Of a stretch of DNA of 64,000 nucleotides, positions 1 through 11,209 are shown one piece after another; positions within the stretch are counted from its first letter, which is position 1; the number at the start of each line of letters is the position of its first letter. Location of the stretch: assembly GCA_002205965.3 (NCBI GenBank), contig NADL03000758.1, forward strand, positions 1,860,001 through 1,924,000, in the 5' to 3' direction. The notes under the pieces are model-generated. The model had not been told where the DNA came from. It saw nothing but the letters and a program-made list of their open reading frames with translations, and searched no databases. The position numbers and the translations under genes are program-made. This DNA comes from Kappaphycus alvarezii (Eukaryota; Rhodophyta; Florideophyceae; Gigartinales; Solieriaceae).

Positions 1-1421
1 GCTTTGGTGATTGAGGACTGCTTGAACGGGGACGTCACGGCAACGTCGCATGCGATGGACCGGTCTGGAAAGCCAGCTTCAGTGTCACGGGGGGGTTGCA
101 CGAGGAGAATGTCAGCGGGCCTGTAGTCCGTCCCAGGGAGGAGATTCTCAACTTCAAACTCGTAGTCAAGGCTGGCGGCGCGGAACACGTGCCACGCGAA
201 CACATAGCGAACGGAGTTGTGGCGGTGAATGCCTCCAAATTCTGAGACGCAGTGGTCGGCGGCTTGGTCACCGTGGACATCCATATCCTGCTGGCAGTGG
301 TGGCATTTCAATGGCACCGAATCTGTAGACTGGGAGACCGAGGTGCCTGCGCAGCATGATGCTCCAGTGCTCTGATGACACCTTCGTCGCAGTGGTAGGA
401 TGAGCATATAGGAACGCCGCAGCACCGGTGTGACAGAAGGCCAAGCCTCGAATCCGGCGACGTGTGGACAGGTCGGAGTGGCAGCTAGGACGAGATACCC
501 TCTTCCATAGGTGGGGGAAACGTTTGGGTGTTTTACTCTTGGAAGATATATCCGATCTATCCCATGGTTTTCCAGACAACCACAATCGACTCAAAAAGGG
601 TATATGGACTTCCATAGGTCGTCCTCCCAAAACTCCTTTGCCCCGGCCTCTTGCTGCGCCCGATTTAGATGAGATTGCAGGTTGACAGGCATGGCGGCAA
701 GGGAGGCAGGGTCAAAGACGCCTCGGTCGGTGGCAAATGGTTCCCCTTCGATCTGGAGGACGAAAATTGCGCAGGGGCCGGCGTGCCTGGTTGACCAGGA
801 AGTATCGATCACCACGTGCCTTTTTCCCAAGTACGGCGACGGAGCGGGGTGTAGCGTAGTCGGCTGTGCGTCAGCGGGCGGGGGCAGCGTCCAGAATGCT
901 CGCGGCGACAGCCGCGTGCAGTGCGGGGCCAATCCTGGAGAACCCGTGCCTCCCTAGACGGAGGGGGAAACATGCTTGTTCCCAGGCGTCGTCGGTGAGG
1001 AGGGCATTTCGCAGCGCGCCGTAGGCGGATCGCTGCAGGGAGTCAAACTCCGCTGCAGGCTCCGCGGCGTGCTGAGGGTTAGGAAGCCGAAACGCGTGAA
1101 GCACCCGGCATGCGGAGGCACATAGGCGATGCATGTGGAAGCGGGCCCTGGGGTCTCGGACCCCTTCCAGTAACGCCAGGGTGCGACGGCACCCCTCTAC
1201 CTTGCTGCGTAGAAATGTCTTCGTGAAGGCAGCGTTACCCAACGGGGCCCCGAGGAGCTCGAACCCGTCGCCGGCGCATTCTGCAAGCGGAAACTCAGCC
1301 AGAAAAGCAGCGCGGTCAACTGGCGACGTGTGCGGCCAGGAGATGCGGGTCTTATGGGGTTAATAAACAGACCATAAGACTGGTCGTTCAGTAGAGCGCG
1401 AGGGACCGTAGTGCTCGCCAT
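1..1421 (-). pseudogene. Non-LTR retrotransposon copy N1: thumb, zinc knuckle and restriction-like endonuclease
   Basis: This continues copy N1 across several broken frames. Around 1197-1290 the family block ending ELLGAP can be read in pieces. 871-1242 gives the post-RT thumb (FPLRLGRHGFSRIGPALH, matching the second copy at about 12350). 268-630 gives RGLAF, AAAFLYAHPTTAT and LRRHLGLPVY. The extreme left edge gives ACDVAVTSPFKQ, the position of the catalytic DVTV motif of the restriction-like endonuclease. The complete domain (zinc knuckle C-x2-C-x8-H-x4-C, then RPAD, then DVTV) is better seen in the copies at 11.5 kb and 45.7 kb. The window edge cuts the copy before its C-terminus. At least four frame changes show it is inactive. 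Confidence 0.8.
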
Positions 1422-1471
1422 AGACTATCAAGTGACCCTATTATTGTACCGTCGTACGGCGTACCACTCAT

Positions 1472-2620
1472 TCAAAATGATACCCTCCTCATCAGCGACC
1501 GGCCGCATCCGGCAGGGTTCCCTTGCTGGGTTCCCTGGGCGCTAGAAAGAATCGTCTGCTCCCGGTTTGGGACGATTAGCGGTGGTCGGGAGCGGCCATA
1601 CACCATGTCTCCGAATCGGGCAAGTGAGGGGGCACGGGATGGCAGCATGTCCAACATTGCCTGCCGATCAACGCAGTTCAATGCGTTTCGGGCATCGATG
1701 AGGACGGTGGCAACGTTTGGGTCCGACGACACCCTTCGCAGCATCGTGCGCACGTCATGGACGATAGCATCCATGCCGGCCTTGATGCCATTTGCAGTTT
1801 GGAAGGGGGCCAAAAATGCACGGGATTCATCGATAGCCGACGGGAGCAGCGTCTTCGTGATCAGGCGCCGGAGGACAGAGCCGACCGCGATGGGACGGAT
1901 CTTCCCAAGCTTGGGCTGCAGGGGGAGGAGGGTCGCTTCGGAGAGCAGGGGAAGAACCGAATCGGGGAGGTCTCCCTTTGCTTTGCGATTGACCAGCTTC
2001 GTCAAAACTCCGATGCCAGTGACACCAGCCTCGGGGCTAAAAGAGGAGTTAGCAAGCAGGTGGAACCACCTCGAGGGCGTCTGGTTCCTACCCCCTGTGG
2101 TATCCCGCGGGATGCGACGCGCGGCCTGCGCAACAGCGGCTTTCGTGAGTTGCGGGGGTGGTGGGAGGCGTTCCTCGGGAAGCGGGGCGATGGGCTGTGG
2201 CGGCGACGGGTGAAGTTCTTGCAGACGCTGGATGGTGGTCGGCGAGTTGACGTCGGAACACGGGGCATTGCGAAGCGTCCGCATCGCCTTGCCATAGCGA
2301 GCGTTAGCACAGAGAGCTTCGGCTCGCCCGGAGCGTTTGGCGTTGTCGGATGTAGCAGGTGTGCGAGCATTGGGACAGTGTTCGATAAACCACTCGGCAC
2401 GGTTGTGATGCGCGTTGATAGCACCAGCCCACAGGGCGCCCCATTGGGAGCCGGTGTGAGCCCGCCGGAGCCGGTCCCGGAGCGCGGAACGTTGACCTTG
2501 GACGGATTTCCACCCTTCCTCACCCTGATTTACAGAGTATGGACCAGCTATTGAACAGTAGTTATTGGTCCTGCCAACAGGCATGCCGCGTTCAAAGCAA
2601 CCCGTAACGCGGCATGTCAT
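1472..2620 (-). pseudogene. Non-LTR retrotransposon copy N1: N-terminal and reverse-transcriptase part
   Basis: A 382-codon open stretch reads as the front half of a non-LTR retrotransposon polymerase. Visible RT landmarks in order are KIRPIAVGSVLRRLITK (the fingers block before motif A), LIDARNALN (motif A, the D-x-x-x-A-x-N pattern) and GTQQGNPAG (motif B). The reading frame leaves the family right after motif B, so the YADD motif C is lost here. The upstream 150 residues are Pro/Arg-rich and contain an LQELHPSPPQP block that I know from this polymerase group. The same family recurs at 11210-13400, 13789-13904, 45286-46346 and 47080-47520, which makes the assignment firm. The piece is a dead remnant; the rest of the same copy continues at 1-1421. 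Confidence 0.85.
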
Positions 2621-2799
2621 TACAACAGATATTGTGGCCTTGACCTTCAGATATTGCTCCTCCGCTCAGCTCGCGACAGATCGTACCACCTCCTTTAGAA
2701 GGGGAAAGACTCTGGGTGCCCACCAGTTGTGCAGATCGGGACGGGAAGTGTTTTCCATTTTTGCACCTTTTTGCATGCGAAATCATTGTCTATATAAGC

Positions 2800-3000
2800 C
2801 CCACAGTGGTGCAAAACATGACGGCAGGCCTAGGGTGGCAGCGACAGCTGCACCTTGGTACGTCTTTGGATGGACGGAAGGCTTGAAAGGCGAGACGACC
2901 GTAACGTCACAAGCGATATGCCGACCCCAAGGACCAGTGCGGGGGAAAGGTGCACGAGAAGGTCGCCGGGCGGCTACACGATGCCCGGGATGAGACCCTA
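2800..3000 (-). pseudogene. Endonuclease-domain fragment of a further retrotransposon copy (N0)
   Basis: On the minus strand this stretch reads LIPGIV, then a stop, then PPGDLLVH, then HIACDVTVVSPFKP. These match the LPGLDARPADILVH and DVTV blocks of the restriction-like endonuclease of the N family. It lies just upstream (minus-strand sense) of the RT of copy N1, so the tail of one copy is followed head-to-tail by another. Only about 200 bp can be recognised. I see nothing of this copy's RT further upstream. Confidence 0.6.
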
Positions 3001-6000
3001 CTTCTAATGCATTAAAATACGGAAACTTTCCCTACCAGTGTTGTAGAGGATAGAGTCCTTTAGACTCGTATTACAAGGACGTCGTAAGGTGCGCACTGAG
3101 AAGATGAACCTTGCAGCCACTATATATCTGATAGCCCTGTCAACGAGAAGTCGGCGTTGGTAGCAACCATCAACACGGTATGCATCTTAAGGAAGATTGC
3201 CGTCACCCTGGAGTGTTGGTCCAATTCCTTGCTGGCGACCAAGCGCCACCCCTGTGAACGAGAAGAATGCCTCCAAGTACAATCCATTAAGTGTGGAGCT
3301 TTGAGTAGGGATAAACTTGCTCCTGCCTGGGAATGTGGCTATAAATCAGTTGTATCTTCAAAGCTTACCGGCATGAGCAGTATTTGCGCTCGTTATCAGG
3401 TTGGGGTTCTCATTCTAAGATGAGGGGACAGAGAGTTCGCAAAGGTAATGTCAAAGTAATCGTTGGCCCCGGCAGCTCCGATAGCTCTGATATGACATTT
3501 ATCCGGGTTCTAAGTTTCCCAAGTAGCCTGCGCTATATGGCTGGGTACCTAGCGGCAAGGCCAAGGTCGTTTCCCTGCAAATGGACCTGATCGTCGTGCC
3601 GGTACATCCATCGCGATCCATGAAGACAGTGGATGAAATGGTCACCGCGGATATCCGTCTCTCAGGCGCAGCACTCTGGATTGGAGCGGCGGAGTCTGGA
3701 AATTCTGCTTGAGACATACCGGGAAATGCTTGGTGGTGATGGCAGTCTTTAGACTTACCGTCAAGAGGCGATGGGCCGGACTTTTTGCTCCTGGGAGTTT
3801 CATGGGGACCCGGAATGCTTGCAAGCTGCAGCGGCCATGGAGAAGTTGTCACGGCGGCGTGCACAATATCTGCTTGCTCCTTTTCCGAAGGGGGATTTGA
3901 GCAGAGCAGAAGTCGGTTACAGGGTTGGTAAGGCGAATGCAGAGGTTGAATGCCGCTTTATTTGTTGGGTAAGTTGCCAAGTCTCTGAGTGCACGCAGCG
4001 GCCTTCTGGTCCATACGTTCTCAGCAAGCCTTCTTATCTCTCCTGCTACTATGCCCCCTTTTGCTGCTCGGAGCTTTAAGCCGCAATTTCCCCTGCTCAG
4101 TAGCGTCGTTCACGCTCACGCTATCGTCAAAGTTACCCATGCACATGATGCGTAATCAAGAATGCAACGACTGGGGTTGCTCTGACATTTACGTTTCTTT
4201 GCAAATGCCTCTATTCACCAAGTCCCCATTCCCCCACATGCATTTCTCCCTAGCAGTTCCATCCACATCCTGCTCACATCTGAGGTACGCACGCTTCCAA
4301 ACACCATCTGCATTTGCCCCCCGCCGCCCTCCACAACAACACGACTCTATCCGCGCATACGACGTTTCCCACGCGAGCTACAACAGTGACTTGTTCCTCA
4401 GCATTCCGCTTTTCAGAATGGAAAGGACGCGACATGGTGCCGTATTTCACAACGAAAAACAAGACTGCAAATGCAACGAGAGATACTACCCGTGTGGTTA
4501 CAGAGTCCAAACACAGTTCCAATTCACCGCACTACATCCGCCGCACAATCCCTCCGCCACCAAACGCACTGCATTTGATCTACACCTTTCCACACGGCCA
4601 TAGTGGCAGATGAACGCCATTGCAATTGCGAAAGAGTCACCTCGTACGGGTGGGTGCTGGGCGACCGCATTGGACAAACGGCCAAATTGGAGCCCCGTAG
4701 ATGGCGTTTCCAGTCATCAAGCCGCAGACAGGACATTCGTGCGTATATCGAGCCCACCCACTGTAGCAGTGTACCGCGGGGGATTCCATGGCAGTAGCGC
4801 AGGTGTAGATTTTCGAGAGGCGTACCATATGGCACGAAGCAATGGCTCTGAAAGTTAATGGCGGGTAATGTTATGGGTAGTATGAACGTGGAAGACGATG
4901 CACAGGATTCATGCAGTCAAAGTTTACGGTACCGTACTGATGCAAAAGCCACTATTGGAACTAGGAGGTGTAAAGCGCAGTAATATTGGATACGCACTGC
5001 ACATGGCAGTGGTTGCAATAAGACGAAACAAAGTATTGTACAAGTGGCAAGAGTACACAGCAGCAGCGCGGTACAGACCAACGCTCGTCCAAACTACTTG
5101 GGCCAAATCCGTATAAAACGCCATCAACTGTACCACAACCACGACCGACCGCGTCCACGCAAAAAAGGCAAGCGGAATGACAAGCGGAACATCATCCATC
5201 GGTGGTTTACAACACAACACAAGACAACACTGGGCGTACACCCGGCAACACAGATACAAAACAGCAGTAAATTGGCCCCAAAAAGAGGACATGTAGTAGT
5301 ATAGTGTATGTGCGCAACTGTCAAGTCAATGTACACTAGATCGTTGCAGTATGGGATGGGGATCACAAAACGGGACGGGCGGTTTGAGCGGGGGAGACGA
5401 GGGAGCGGGGGAGCAATGGGAGAGGGGTGGGGTGTTGAATTGCGGCATACGTAGGAGGGTTGGGGTTGTGATTTGGGGGTGTTTTTGATCGGGTGATCAT
5501 GGCGTTGACGAACGGTGTTGCGTGGAAGTGTGGAATGCGAATTCATGCTATTGTTGGTTACAGTTGGGTGATGGGAGAGGTGTTTTGCATCAACTGGTGT
5601 GACTTTGGCTGGCTGATTTGTATATGGTGTACAGTACTGTGCTGTACTGTACGGCATGGACTTGTGATTTTTTGTAATGCACTGTAAGTCATCATGGGGT
5701 AGTAGAGTATAGTAGTGTACTGTAGTGGAGTGTACAGTTTTGTACTATACGTGTTGCTGGTTATTTGAAGAATTTAAATTAAAAAGTGTTGAATCCAGTA
5801 GTACAGTGGCATGGTACTGCACTGTACTGTAATGCAGAGTACAATATTGAAAATTGGGGTTGATGTCGGTAACCCAATTGTTCCATTTGTTTCGGAATGT
5901 CAATGTGGACTCGGGAACAGAAAGGCCCCTTTCAATTTTTAAGTACAGTACTGTACAGCACTCGAGTGTAATCACTCGGTATGTATCAACATAACAGCAA

Positions 6001-6600
6001 TCAAACATCCTATCATTCCTCGCTCCAATGCTGTATCACACAACCATCCTATGCAATAGCATTGAATCATACCATACCTCTGACCGCCTCGTGACACACT
6101 CACCACAGGCTGTACAGTACCGTACTGTACAAAACCTGTTCTTGTGCAACCTGTTTTTGAACACATACAGTACTGTAAAAAGAGTCCCCACCCCCGCAAC
6201 CTGTACAGCACAGTATAAAACAAGACTTGGTCCGCCCTTTGATGTATCCTCAACGTCTTGTTCCTACTCTCTAATTGCAACCTGCCCGTCAACCCCGACA
6301 TGATGCAACAAACCAACTGCACAAAAGATGCATCCAATGCGGCATATAAGCGGCAATCACAGAACAACGAATAGTCTGCGCTCTGGATGTGTGCGCAAAC
6401 ACAAGAGGGACACTTGCTGGCAGACCTTGCACAAAAGCAATTGATGACACTATAGTTTAGATATTTCAATATCAATATTTCATACTGATTCATTCACTCG
6501 ACACATGCAACATTTCAATGCCCCTTGATTCAACAACTGCCACTCCCCTAAAACATCCAAATACCACAACAAAACACACTGTTTATTCCAGTTCACAACG
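3001..6600. other. Long stretch without a recognisable gene
   Basis: No open frame here carries a motif I recognise. The best coding-like text is on the plus strand at about 3520-4000. Two neighbouring frames read PSGKAKVVSLQMDLIVVPVH and SLEILLETYREMLGGDG followed by AMEKLSRRRAQYLLAPF, which looks helical and non-random but has stops and no family. From 5120 to 5660 the minus strand is C-rich and then G/T-rich, the pattern seen at real gene starts in this window, but the hydrophobic open frames there (4924-5292 minus) match nothing known to me. 5620-6190 holds pentamer motifs, listed separately. Confidence 0.5.
5622..6190. repeat. Cluster of CAGTA/TACTG pentamer motifs
   Basis: Short arrays of TACTG and its complement CAGTA, often head-to-head as TACAGTACTGTAC, recur here: about 5628-5655, 5700-5760, 5815-5835, 5943-5965, 6112-6132 and 6168-6180. 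The same motif appears in almost every intergenic stretch of the two gene islands (9281, 11108, 50395, 51537, 52126, 55505, 58874, 59070). It is rare in the transposon block. Confidence 0.7.
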
Positions 6601-7042
6601 CCCCAGTCCCATCACATACACGTGGCACTTTCCTTCCTGGATCACATAACATTCCCTTTCATACCAGAAAAAAAAACCGCACACCATCAATTTAACAAAA
6701 CCCAAAATACCACACAGACACCCAAATATCATAAACACCATATCATCGCAATCCGGAGTGAATTATTCGCCCCCCCGTCCCCACACCCCGCCATCATCAC
6801 CATAAAAAAAAATACCCACCCGCGTCACCACACCCACTCATCCCCGATCACCCTACCAACCACCACAACAAACCCCATTCCCGCCCAACCCCACAAACTG
6901 ATATCCCCCAATTCAACGCCCCATCATCCCACCCCCGCCTCATTTCCCACCTCCAAAACCCATATCACCCACTCCCCACCCCATCCACCCCACCACCCGC
7001 CCACCCCCCTCCCACCCAATCCAACTCCCATCCCGCTCCTCC
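6600..7042 (+). promoter_or_regulatory. C-rich leader upstream of the VAT1-like gene
   Basis: The plus strand is strongly C- and A-rich and G-poor for about 440 bp directly before the start codon at 7043. This is followed by a coding region that becomes G/T-rich after about 300 bp. The same arrangement precedes pyruvate kinase (52200-52726) and, on the relevant strand, most other island genes. I take it as promoter plus 5' leader; no TATA box stands out. Open frames through it are a by-product of the missing G (few TAG/TGA). Confidence 0.4.
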
Positions 7043-8290
7043 ATGGGCACACAACCCCCTCCCCCACTCCCCGCCGCCCGTTACATCACCCGCGCCTACG
7101 GCGACTTTGCAAATCTCAAACTCGAACATGAGGTCCTTCCGCCCCCGGTACGTCCAAACCATCACACCCCACTTTCCCCACGCACCCCGATCCAACATTT
7201 CCACCCCTCACTAACCAACCCACCATTCCACCCATCCACACCCTCAGAAACCACACGAGGTGCGCATCCACACCCGCGCCATCGGCTTGAATTTCGCAGA
7301 CTGTTTCGCCCTGCTCGGCCTATACGACCTTGCAGGGCAGCCTCCTTTCACCCCTGGTTTCGAAGTCTCTGGTGTCATTGATGCTGTTGGTAGTGAGGTC
7401 GCTGATTTTCGTCCTGGTCATCGTGTATGGGCTATACGTCGATTCGGCTGTTATGCCACTGCTGTGAACATTGATAGTGAGTATGTACGTCGTATTCCTG
7501 ACGGGTGGAGCTTTGCGGAGGGTGCCGCGTATCCTGCACAGGCGTTTACGGCGTGGTATGCGCTTTGTGAATTGGGGGGTATGCCGAGTGTGGTTGAAGG
7601 GAATGCTGGCTTGTTGACGTCGGAGAGGAGGGCTGTGTTGATTCATTCGGCTGCAGGGGGGTGGGGAGTAAGCTGGTGGCTATGGTGAAGGAGATTGGTG
7701 GCATTCCGATTTGTACGGTTGGTAATGAGGATAAGGCTAGGTTGTTGGTGGAGCAGATGGGGGTTCGGAGGGATCAGATTGTGGTGAGAGGCGTGGATGA
7801 TGCTGCCTTGGGGCTGGAGAGGACTGTGAGGGAGCGCGCGTTGGGCGGCGTTGGGGGGGTCGATGTCGTGGTGGATTCGGTGTTGGGGAGGTATTTTGCT
7901 CCTGGGTATGCGCTGTTGAATCCTGGTGGAAAGTATATTGTGATGGGTAGTGCGAGTATGATGCCTAGTGGTGGGATTAGTTTATGGAGGCTGTCTGGGT
8001 GGCGTAATTTGGTCAAGCTGGGGTGGAGATGGCTTTGGCGACCACGGTTGGACCTGGTGCACTCGATTAATGAAAACAAGTCGGTGGCCGGATTCAATGT
8101 CGGGGATCTGTTTGGGCAGCGGGCGCTGATTCGGAAGGGGTTTGAAACGTTGGATGAAATGAACGTGGGGAAGCCGATTGTGGGACGGGAGTTTCATTTT
8201 TCGAATGCCGTAGAGGCGCTCAAGTATTTCCAGAGTGGCACAAGCGTGGGAAAGGTGGTGCTGACGTTGGATGACGCGCCGAATCCATGA
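7043..8290 (+). CDS. VAT1-like zinc-independent quinone oxidoreductase (MDR family)
   Basis: The product belongs to the medium-chain dehydrogenase/reductase superfamily, closest in style to the VAT-1 group of NADPH-dependent quinone oxidoreductases. Exon 1 (7043-7147) encodes 35 residues from a Met. A 100-nt intron (7148-7247, GTACGT to CCCTCAG) joins it in frame to KPHEVRIHTRAIGLNFAD, the classic GroES-like N-terminal block. PFTPGFEVSGVIDAVG and AAYPAQAFTAWYAL follow. The cofactor-binding glycine motif HSAAGG is interrupted at about 7660: the run of six G gives a +1 break, and one more G would restore the family motif AAGGVG followed by SKLVAMVKE. The frame then runs to the TGA at 8288-8290 with GVDVVVDSVLG and a C-terminal GKVVLTLDD typical of the family. 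Total is about 380 residues, the usual length. No zinc-binding cysteine set is seen. Confidence 0.85.
7148..7247 (+). other. Intron 1 of the VAT1-like gene
   Basis: The intron starts with GTACGT and ends CCCTCAG. It is 100 nt long, C-rich, and falls between codons (phase 0). Removing it joins EVLPPP to KPHEVRIH, which is continuous with the MDR family. It is the best-supported spliceosomal intron in the window. Confidence 0.85.
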
Positions 8291-9803
8291 GTAAGGGGTA
8301 TGTCGCAATGTGGTAGTTTTGTGACAGGCGGGCGGAATGGGAGTGGTGAAAACGTGTGCACTGGATGCGGTGGGTGTTGACAGCAGGGTGTGCGTGGTAG
8401 TGTTTGAATACGATGAGTGAATTCACTAAAGGCTAGCGTCTAATTGGTAGGTGAGAAGGTGTGATAGCCCTGGTGTGGAAGCATGGTTGCGATTGCAGCA
8501 GGCGGTGATTGCCTTTGCATGAGCTGGTAGCCAGGTAGCGGATGACGACTTGCCAAGTGAATGAATGAGTGACAAGGATTGCGACATCGCGACGTGTCCC
8601 GCAATGCGAGAATGTTGTTTGTCACGGCAGCAGAATTCACGGGGGCGTCCCAAACGGCTTTTCAAGCCGACGACTCGGATACGGCACGCACTGACGGCGT
8701 GACGAATGAGGGCATTGCGGTATGTGTATGAGTAGAGCCCAATTGGCGGGTAGAATTGACAATGTTTGGCGTCGCAGGGAGATTCCTGGTACAATTGAGT
8801 TTCCAGTATACGCGGTGGGGGTGACGAAAGGCAGCAGCATGTCGAGACTATGTTGGATTTGATACATGTGGTGATGCCAAACAGCATGAGGAATCAGAGT
8901 CGCATGAGTATGCCTCATTACTAGAACACGACACACGGCAGCGGTAAACAAATTTGGTAAAGGTTGGAGAATAAGGGTCTTCGGACGGGCAAAATTTTGG
9001 AGGATTTGCGGCGGTGGTGATGCGGGTGGATATCAGATAGGGGGTGTTGACCAGACGAAAGTGAAGGTCGCGAGTTTACGCAAACAAGCGTGGAAACTGA
9101 AGGGAATGGTGGCGCTGTGGTAAACCTCCAAAGATAGGATAGTCACTGAACTTTGCCCGAGAATCAAGACTCGCGGTCGGCGTCTGGCACATGATGGAAC
9201 ACTCAAAGTCGCAAGCACAAGGGAGTTTCTGCCTGCGGAAAAACTTTTCAGAGCTTTTCCAGTCAGACAGTTCAGTATCATACTGTACTGTACTGTACTG
9301 TACTGTACTGTATTGTACAATGCACCCAAAAAGTTGTTGATTCATTTGATCCTGCTGTCCCGTAGGATCAACTTTACAGCGGTATTGACAAGAATGTAAA
9401 CGTTTCACAAACGGCATCGGGGCTTTTCTGTTTTTTTGGCCTGACTGTGATCGCACTTTACTAATCGCGGACGGGCTTGCGACCGTTTCGTTGTCTCGGT
9501 GAGCGTGCTTTCCGTCGGCGGATCAAGGCGGGCGAGGCGGTTCTATGAAAAGCACGACAACAACAAGAAAAGTATTAGAGTGCCACCCGCCCGTGGGGAG
9601 GCATGGCCAACCAACAATCACAAAGTGTAACTCTGACATGAGCTAGCGATTCGGTTCGCATTACGACAGTCATGGTCGTTTCACACAGATGGCACCAAAA
9701 ACTAGACTTTGCAACTCAAGGGCGTTCATGTGCTGTCAACAGCGCATGCCGTCCCCTACCCTTGCTGGCATTCACACCGTAACATTGACTCAGCTGTGAC
9801 ATA
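8291..9803. other. Intergenic stretch, no gene seen
   Basis: There are no convincing coding regions on either strand. A pure (TACTG)6 microsatellite lies at 9281-9310, followed by TATTGTAC. The minus-strand frames around 8430-8950 are open but carry no family signature and look like chance. Confidence 0.5.
9281..9318. repeat. (TACTG)6 pentanucleotide microsatellite
   Basis: Six perfect TACTG units occupy 9281-9310, with a decayed unit after. This is the longest uninterrupted array of the pentamer motif found between the host genes of this window. Confidence 0.9.
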
Positions 9804-10942
9804 TTGCCATTGAAAATGCCGCCGCCGTCAATTGTGCCACGTTATGCAGCCCGAAAAAACTCGCAGCCACCTCCGAGCAGAAAAGAATCCCGAAACTCTC
9901 TCTCAACCATTTTCCATCCACCCCAGCACACGGTCCACCCCCCAAAAGCTATCGACAAAACAATTCCTCGTCAATTATCGACACCCGCCACAACCGATTG
10001 CACAATGATTCATGACACCTGCAAAACCCCCACACCGACCTATCACAACCCACAACACCATCCCTTTCATTCATAATCTCAGCCCTCAATATCCCCAGCA
10101 TGCAGCTCCGTCACGCAAAACAACCTTTCTCCAAACCTCTCGCGACCCGCCCCCAACTCTCGCAATACGATACCCACCAGCCGCGCAACAACCCCACAAA
10201 ACCAACACCGCCACAAAACCCACTCCGCGATACCCATGCCTCGCGGTATTACCAAGGTACACATCCTCATGTCATCAACCACTGCACCAACGCCAACCAC
10301 TCGTCCAACACCCACACCAAGCCGCCAACAAAACCACACCCTCCCCTCTCCTTCCACTCTAAAAATCCCAACCACACTCCCACCCTCCCCGCCGCACACC
10401 GGACCCCGCAGGCCCGAACCCTGCTCCACAAGACCTCAACCGCAAAAAGTACTACTACATGCAACGCAAACAACACTCGAACATCCAATGCCTTTCAACC
10501 CACATCCCCATATTCCCCATTCCAAATCCACATCCTCAAACCACAATGTCCGCATCAAACCAACATGCGCTCCACACTCCTTACACCCCTTCCATCCCAC
10601 CAGGCGCATATTCCCTATACCTCACATACAAAAACCCAACACCCCTAGCCACACGCATGCCGAATTTCAAATGTCCGTCAACCTCCCGTGTGCCTACTTC
10701 TGAGCCGTGACACCCGTTCCGCAAGTACAGCCACCCGTGGGATAACTGCCATGCCTTGTGTTTGCCGTACTGTCGCTTTGGGTGGGCTGCGGTGGTGTTT
10801 ATTGTGTTGGCAGTGGTTAGCTGGCGTGATTTGGAGCTTGTGTGTTGCCTGTGTTACGCTATGCACGATTTGTGGCATTTACGCGATAGATACGCAGCCT
10901 GTCTGCTGGGGGGGCTTGAGCCAGCATTTTAGAGTAATTTAA
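9804..10942 (+). other. Possible unrecognised spliced gene (C-rich to G/T-rich switch)
   Basis: The plus strand is C-rich from 9804 to about 10690 and then becomes G/T-rich to about 10940, the same switch seen at the starts of recognisable genes here. Candidate pieces are an ATG at 10236 encoding MPRGITK directly before GTACAC (10257), a possible acceptor CCCGCAG near 10410, and a hydrophobic stretch in the final 200 bp (LRWCLLCWQWLAGVIWSLC) in one of two open frames. I cannot assemble a convincing protein and recognise no family. If real, it would be a short, possibly membrane-anchored protein. Confidence 0.2.
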
Positions 10943-11209
10943 GAGGTATTACCCGGCACCCTGTAGGATATTCCGGGCCACAACCGACCATATTTTTCAA
11001 ATATTAAATCAAACCACATTTACCCCAATAGATACTCCATGAAGTAAAGTTTCTTCTATTTTGAGGTTGGGAAGGGAGACGGGGATTGCCCGATTGAAGG
11101 CTTTCTGCACTGTACAGTACTGTACTGGAGTGTGTCATTGTTTACCCTAATTACTCATTAATTTTCTTCAGTACTTGTACAGGGCCATCAAAAGTGACTA
11201 GCTTGTGAG
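10943..11209. other. Intergenic, with a short sequence shared with 46380
   Basis: No gene is seen. ATAGATACTC, then GAAGTAAAGTTT, at about 11031-11058 resembles 46374-46405 (same order, few mismatches). A CTGTACAGTACTGTACTG motif is at 11108-11126. The end of the N2 retrotransposon copy (minus strand) lies at about 11210. Confidence 0.4.

Noticed and set aside
5124-5657. A 177-codon minus-strand frame over the pentamer-motif region
   Set aside because: No motif, a composition-driven His/Thr/Pro text, and pentamer repeats at its start. I could not support a gene, although the strand composition is gene-like.
6622-7131. A 169-codon His/Pro/Thr-rich plus-strand frame before the VAT1-like gene
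   Set aside because: C-rich DNA lacks stop codons by composition, and the frame is not continuous with the enzyme. It is better read as leader.
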